Assembly (NCBI RefSeq): GCF_001421245.1
Contig: NZ_LMKE01000001.1
Coordinates: 102,612 to 166,611 of the forward strand
Direction of reading: 5' to 3'
DNA from: Sphingomonas sp. Leaf10
GTDB taxonomy: Bacteria; Pseudomonadota; Alphaproteobacteria; Sphingomonadales; Sphingomonadaceae
Length of the DNA: 64,000 nt
Part shown: piece after piece, positions 62,630 through 64,000 of the stretch
Layout: each line of letters starts with the position of its first letter
How positions within the stretch are numbered: position 1 is the stretch's first letter
Notes under the pieces: model-generated
Told to the model about the DNA's origin: nothing
The model's input: only the letters and a program-made list of their open reading frames with translations
The model's database searches: none
Translations under genes and position numbers: made by a program

Positions 62630-64000
62630 CCCGCGTCGTCGGCGACGGTGCCCGGTGCAGCGCTGACCCGGGCGTGGGTGAAAATCATCTCGCGTCCCTG
62701 CCGCAGGTCGCCGGTTTCGGACTGTTGCATCAGCCGCTTCGCATCGGTCTTGCGATACAAATCCTCGGTCCGGTCGATCTCGCCATCGTCGACGCCGACC
62801 GACACCATCGCCGCACGCGCCATCGTCACTGCCGAATCGAGCACTTCGCGGAACACGCCCTCGACCGGCGCGCCCGCCAGCTTGACGACCGCGCGCCGGT
62901 CGAACGCCCGCACGAAGATGCCAGGCGTCGGAAACGCCTGATGGATCGCGGCGATCGCGTCGCCGTCCAGCGGATCGCCATCGACGCAGAACAGCAGCAG
63001 TTCGGCATCCTGCGCCCCCGCCAGTCGCAACAGGTCGATGCGCGTGCCGTCGCCATAATAAACCTTCATGCCGAAGCTGCCGGCGATCTCGATCATCTCG
63101 ACATCGCGGTCGATCACGGTGACGCTGATTCCCTGCGCCAGCAGCATCTGCGCCACCGTCTGCCCGAACCGGCCATAGCCGACGACGACCGCACTCGCGC
63201 CGTCATGGCGTGGCCCCTCGGGCGTGCCGCCTTCGCGCTTCTCCGGCTCGGCGCGGAACCGGCGCGTCGCCATCATCAGGAACGGCGTGGTCGCCATCGA
63301 CAGGGTGACGATCGCGCCGAACACGCTCGCTGCTTCCGGTGCGATCAGCAGCGCGTTCTGCGCCTGCGCGAATAGCACGAAGCCGAATTCGCCGCCCTGG
63401 CTGAGCAACAGCCCCAGCGCCAGCGCGCCGCGCCACGGCATGCCGAACAGCCGGCCGAGGCCGAAGATCACCAGCCCCTTGGTCGCGATCAGCGCGATCG
63501 CCATGCCGACCACGAACACCGGCCGCTCGACGATCGCGCCAAGGTCCAGCATCATGCCGACCGCAAGGAAGAACAGCCCGAGCAGGATCGACCGGAACGG
63601 CTCGACATCCGCCTCCAGTTCATGGCGATACGGACTGTCGGCCAGCATCACGCCGGCGATGAACGCGCCGAGCGCGGTCGACAGGCCCAGCGCCTGCATC
63701 ACCGCCGCACTGGCGATCACGGTGAACAGCCCGGCGAACACGAACATCTCGCGCTCGCCCATATTGCCGATCAGCCGGAACATCGGCCGCAGCAGGAAGC
63801 GTCCGGCAAGGATCAGCCCGGCGACCGCGCCGATCGTCCACAGCCCCAATTGCCACCCCGGCGGCCCCCCGGCATCGGCCGGATTGCGCGACAGCGCGGC
63901 GACGATGGTGATGAGCGGCACGATCGACAGGTCCTGAAACAACAGGATCGCGAACGCCCGCTCGCCGAACGGGGTCTTCATCCGCCCCGCCGATTGCAGC
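62626..64000 (-). CDS. Kef-type CPA2 monovalent cation:proton antiporter (C-terminal part, runs off window)
   Basis: About 458 codons visible, continuing past 64000. Membrane part with MLADSPYRHELEADVEPFRSILLGLFF and GALALGLLLSQGGEFGFVLFA (conserved Q/E region), then the RCK/TrkA-N domain VVVGYGRFGQTVAQMLL (~310). C-terminal regulatory region. KefB/KefC-like potassium efflux is likely. Confidence 0.92.
   Translation of the reverse strand, partial: LQSAGRMKTPFGERAFAILLFQDLSIVPLITIVAALSRNPADAGGPPGWQLGLWTIGAVAGLILAGRFLLRPMFRLIGNMGEREMFVFAGLFTVIASAAVMQALGLSTALGAFIAGVMLADSPYRHELEADVEPFRSILLGLFFLAVGMMLDLGAIVERPVFVVGMAIALIATKGLVIFGLGRLFGMPWRGALALGLLLSQGGEFGFVLFAQAQNALLIAPEAASVFGAIVTLSMATTPFLMMATRRFRAEPEKREGGTPEGPRHDGASAVVVGYGRFGQTVAQMLLAQGISVTVIDRDVEMIEIAGSFGMKVYYGDGTRIDLLRLAGAQDAELLLFCVDGDPLDGDAIAAIHQAFPTPGIFVRAFDRRAVVKLAGAPVEGVFREVLDSAVTMARAAMVSVGVDDGEIDRTEDLYRKTDAKRLMQQSETGDLRQGREMIFTHARVSAAPGTVADDAG

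Overview
The window is one contiguous piece of a high-G+C alphaproteobacterial chromosome. Gene content points to a sphingomonad (Sphingomonas or a close relative). The signs are a TonB receptor/SapC/cupin/tryptophan-halogenase cluster, a chemotaxis operon with cheD and two cheB-like genes, an exosortase-A-type O-glycosylation ligase, and many 4-nt ATGA/GTGA/TTGA gene overlaps. No species call is possible from sequence reading alone.

Layout. 1-1.4 kb: the rpmH-rnpA-yidD-yidC ribosome/membrane-insertion operon on the minus strand (yidC runs off the left edge) and a small membrane protein gene. 1.5-21.1 kb: comM (Mg-chelatase-like ATPase, natural transformation) is split by an element of about 18.4 kb (about 2359-20799). 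21-25 kb: DUF805, tRNA-Leu(CAA), PilZ, then a minus-strand TonB receptor -> SapC -> cupin -> halogenase operon (22.2-28.7 kb) behind a LacI-type operator. 29-37.5 kb: a complete chemotaxis operon (mcp, STAS, cheA, cheR, cheB, cheD, cheY, cheW, and a CheB paralogue whose catalytic serine is lost). 37.5-64 kb: housekeeping and accessory genes, including a KdpDE-like two-component pair, rarA, a PadR regulator, a Fur/Zur-like regulator, dxs, tlyA, tspO, ubiK, proC, a class B3-like metallo-beta-lactamase, ilvE, thiolase/MaoC, mscS, topoisomerase IB, polysaccharide genes, dgkA and a Kef-type antiporter running off the right edge.

The comM insertion is the accessory region of interest. Its right arm carries tniA (DDE transposase), tniB (AAA+ ATPase) and tniQ, the Tn5053/Tn402/Tn7-like transposition module. 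Its left arm carries a serine resolvase gene (tniR) and, divergently, a gene not explained by the standard module. That gene encodes a 348-residue protein with an N-terminal TniQ domain, a serine-resolvase-like domain that has lost its catalytic residues, and two helix-turn-helix units. I read it as a candidate target-site selector, possibly a hard-wired version of the resolvase-guided targeting known for Tn5053/Tn402.

The cargo is a five-gene operon on the plus strand, just downstream of tniR: DUF499 ATPase, PglZ-type phosphatase, DUF1156/Zn-ribbon adenine methylase, an unknown 166-residue protein and a SNF2 helicase. This matches the BREX/Pgl logic (ATPase + PglZ + methylase + helicase) but with different families, so it looks like an anti-phage system carried by the transposon. 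P63C-domain and histidine-phosphatase genes, a candidate structured repeat and an 89-residue unknown protein fill the rest. The comM halves lack roughly 110 codons between them and no target-site duplication is visible, so insertion was followed or accompanied by a deletion.
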